Shown piece by piece: positions 63,112 to 64,000 of a stretch of DNA of 64,000 nt. Position numbers and translations under genes: made by a program. Below the pieces are notes generated by a model. That model ran no database searches and was not told the origin of the DNA. It saw only the letters and a list, made by a program, of their open reading frames with translations. This DNA is from Tissierellia bacterium (GTDB taxonomy: Bacteria > Bacillota > Clostridia > Tissierellales > Peptoniphilaceae), in the NCBI GenBank assembly GCA_012728295.1, contig JAAYFJ010000010.1, positions 1 through 64,000 of the forward strand, written 5' to 3'. How positions within the stretch are numbered: position 1 is the first letter of the stretch; every line of letters begins with the position of its first letter.

Positions 63112-64000
63112 TATAAACATCTCCCCAAAGATCGTATTCTACAGCGTCATTTATCAATACACTAATATATTCTCCAATTTTTATCTCTTCATTAGTATTA
63201 ATATATATCAAACCATCAATATCAGGAGCATCCATATAAGATCTTCCTACATATAGAGATTCTTCAACTTTTTCTTCTACTAAGCATTCCATAACATTAC
63301 CAATTTTAGAGCTTAGTATTTCCTCAGAAATACTCTGTTGTAACAGCATTACTCTGTCTTTCCAAGAATCCATTATCTCTTGTGAGCATTTGGGCTCCAT
63401 ATCATAACCCCTAGTTCCCTCTTCAGGTGAATAAGTAAATACTCCCAATTTGTCAAATCTCACTAGCTTAATAAAGTCTTCTAACTCCTTAATAGTTTCC
63501 TCTGTTTCACCAGGAAATCCTACAATAAAAGTTGTTCTAATCACAATATCAGGAACTTTTTCTCTAATCTCATCAATTCTTTTTTTAATTGAATTACCGT
63601 CTGTTTTCCTGTTCATTGCATTAAGTACCTTATCATTACAATGTTGTATTGGCATATCAACATAATGCACTAACTTTTCTAAATTGACAAAGCAATCTAT
63701 TATTTCATCTGTTAGGTACTCAGGGTAAACATACATTATTCTAATCCATTTTAGATTAGCAATGTCATTTAACTTAGCTAACAATTCAGAAAAGGCAGGA
63801 TATCCATATAAATCGGTCCCATAATCGGCTGTGTTTTGAGCTATTACAATAATTTCACTTATGCCTTTGGATACTAAGAACTTCGCTTCCCTAATAATAT
63901 CTTCAAAGGTTCTACTTCGCTGTCTTCCCTTAAGTTTAGGAATGATACAATATGAACAGTTGTTATTGCACCCTTCACTAATTTTAATATAAGCCGTATT
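63098..64000 (-). CDS. rimO: ribosomal protein S12 methylthiotransferase RimO (5' end outside window)
   Basis: The gene runs off the window edge; about 300 C-terminal residues are seen. The frame is open to base 64000 and includes the radical-SAM cysteines in SEGCNNNCSYCIIPK (codons around 63938-63980), then VIAQNTADYG, HYVDMPIQHC and a C-terminal TRAM domain. The MiaB-family subgroup is RimO by the DMPIQHC pattern and the neighbouring pgsA-cinA order. It methylthiolates an Asp of S12. The N-terminal UPF0004 domain is not in the window. Confidence 0.93.
   Translation of the reverse strand, partial: NTAYIKISEGCNNNCSYCIIPKLKGRQRSRTFEDIIREAKFLVSKGISEIIVIAQNTADYGTDLYGYPAFSELLAKLNDIANLKWIRIMYVYPEYLTDEIIDCFVNLEKLVHYVDMPIQHCNDKVLNAMNRKTDGNSIKKRIDEIREKVPDIVIRTTFIVGFPGETEETIKELEDFIKLVRFDKLGVFTYSPEEGTRGYDMEPKCSQEIMDSWKDRVMLLQQSISEEILSSKIGNVMECLVEEKVEESLYVGRSYMDAPDIDGLIYINTNEEIKIGEYISVLINDAVEYDLWGDVYNEFA

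Noticed and set aside
63098..63784. 228-aa protein starting with TTG at 63784
   Set aside because: The frame stays open to the window edge and the upstream codons carry the radical-SAM cysteines, so this is an internal start within rimO.

Overview
The window is AT-rich chromosomal core sequence from an anaerobic, low-GC Gram-positive bacterium. I infer a member of Clostridia or Tissierellia in Bacillota. The grounds are a single-chain pyruvate:ferredoxin oxidoreductase, a fused IspH-ribosomal protein S1 gene, a B. subtilis-like pyrBCKDFE order, RNase Y, the rapZ-yvcK-whiA block, strong AGGAGG ribosome binding sites and frequent TTG/GTG starts. I see no rRNA or tRNA genes, CRISPR array, insertion sequence or prophage. 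Coding density is high; no gene-free stretch exceeds 300 bases.

Plus strand, 1-38 kb. (i) A polar amino-acid ABC transporter (binding protein, permease, ATPase) with an internal terminator-like hairpin. (ii) An M24 aminopeptidase P and uvrC. (iii) A monocistronic nifJ/PFOR gene. (iv) A long run murB - PHP phosphoesterase - rapZ - yvcK - NUDIX - whiA - dnaE - pfkA - pyk - ClC antiporter - two-component system. (v) A complete de novo UMP operon pyrB-pyrC-carA-carB-pyrK-pyrD-pyrF-pyrE, preceded by a good promoter and a structured leader ending in a terminator hairpin. (vi) rny, an aspartate-type aminotransferase and a XerC/D-like recombinase.

Minus strand, 64-38 kb, read right to left. The window starts inside rimO, then pgsA and cinA. 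After a terminator comes recA, tightly coupled to an Mre11/SbcD-like nuclease and a Rad50/SbcC-like ATPase split into two genes with a small coiled-coil gene between them. The same run continues with NUDIX ADP-ribose pyrophosphatase, punA, pyn, a site-2 protease, scpA, scpB, an RsuA-family pseudouridine synthase, mnmM and a flavoprotein. A second promoter starts cmk - plsC - ispH/S1 - miaB - mutS - mutL - miaA - PF06838 lyase, which converges on the recombinase gene at a strong bidirectional terminator.

The two most unusual things are: (1) carA, inside an otherwise normal pyr operon, has lost the catalytic Cys and His of its glutaminase domain, which predicts an ammonia-dependent carbamoyl-phosphate synthase; and (2) the recA - Mre11 - split Rad50 module, in which the N-terminal ATPase half ends at a zinc-hook-like CPFC motif. 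The pyr leader (no recognisable PyrR site, no pyrR in the window) and a 14-bp direct repeat flanking the recA promoter are further regulatory leads.
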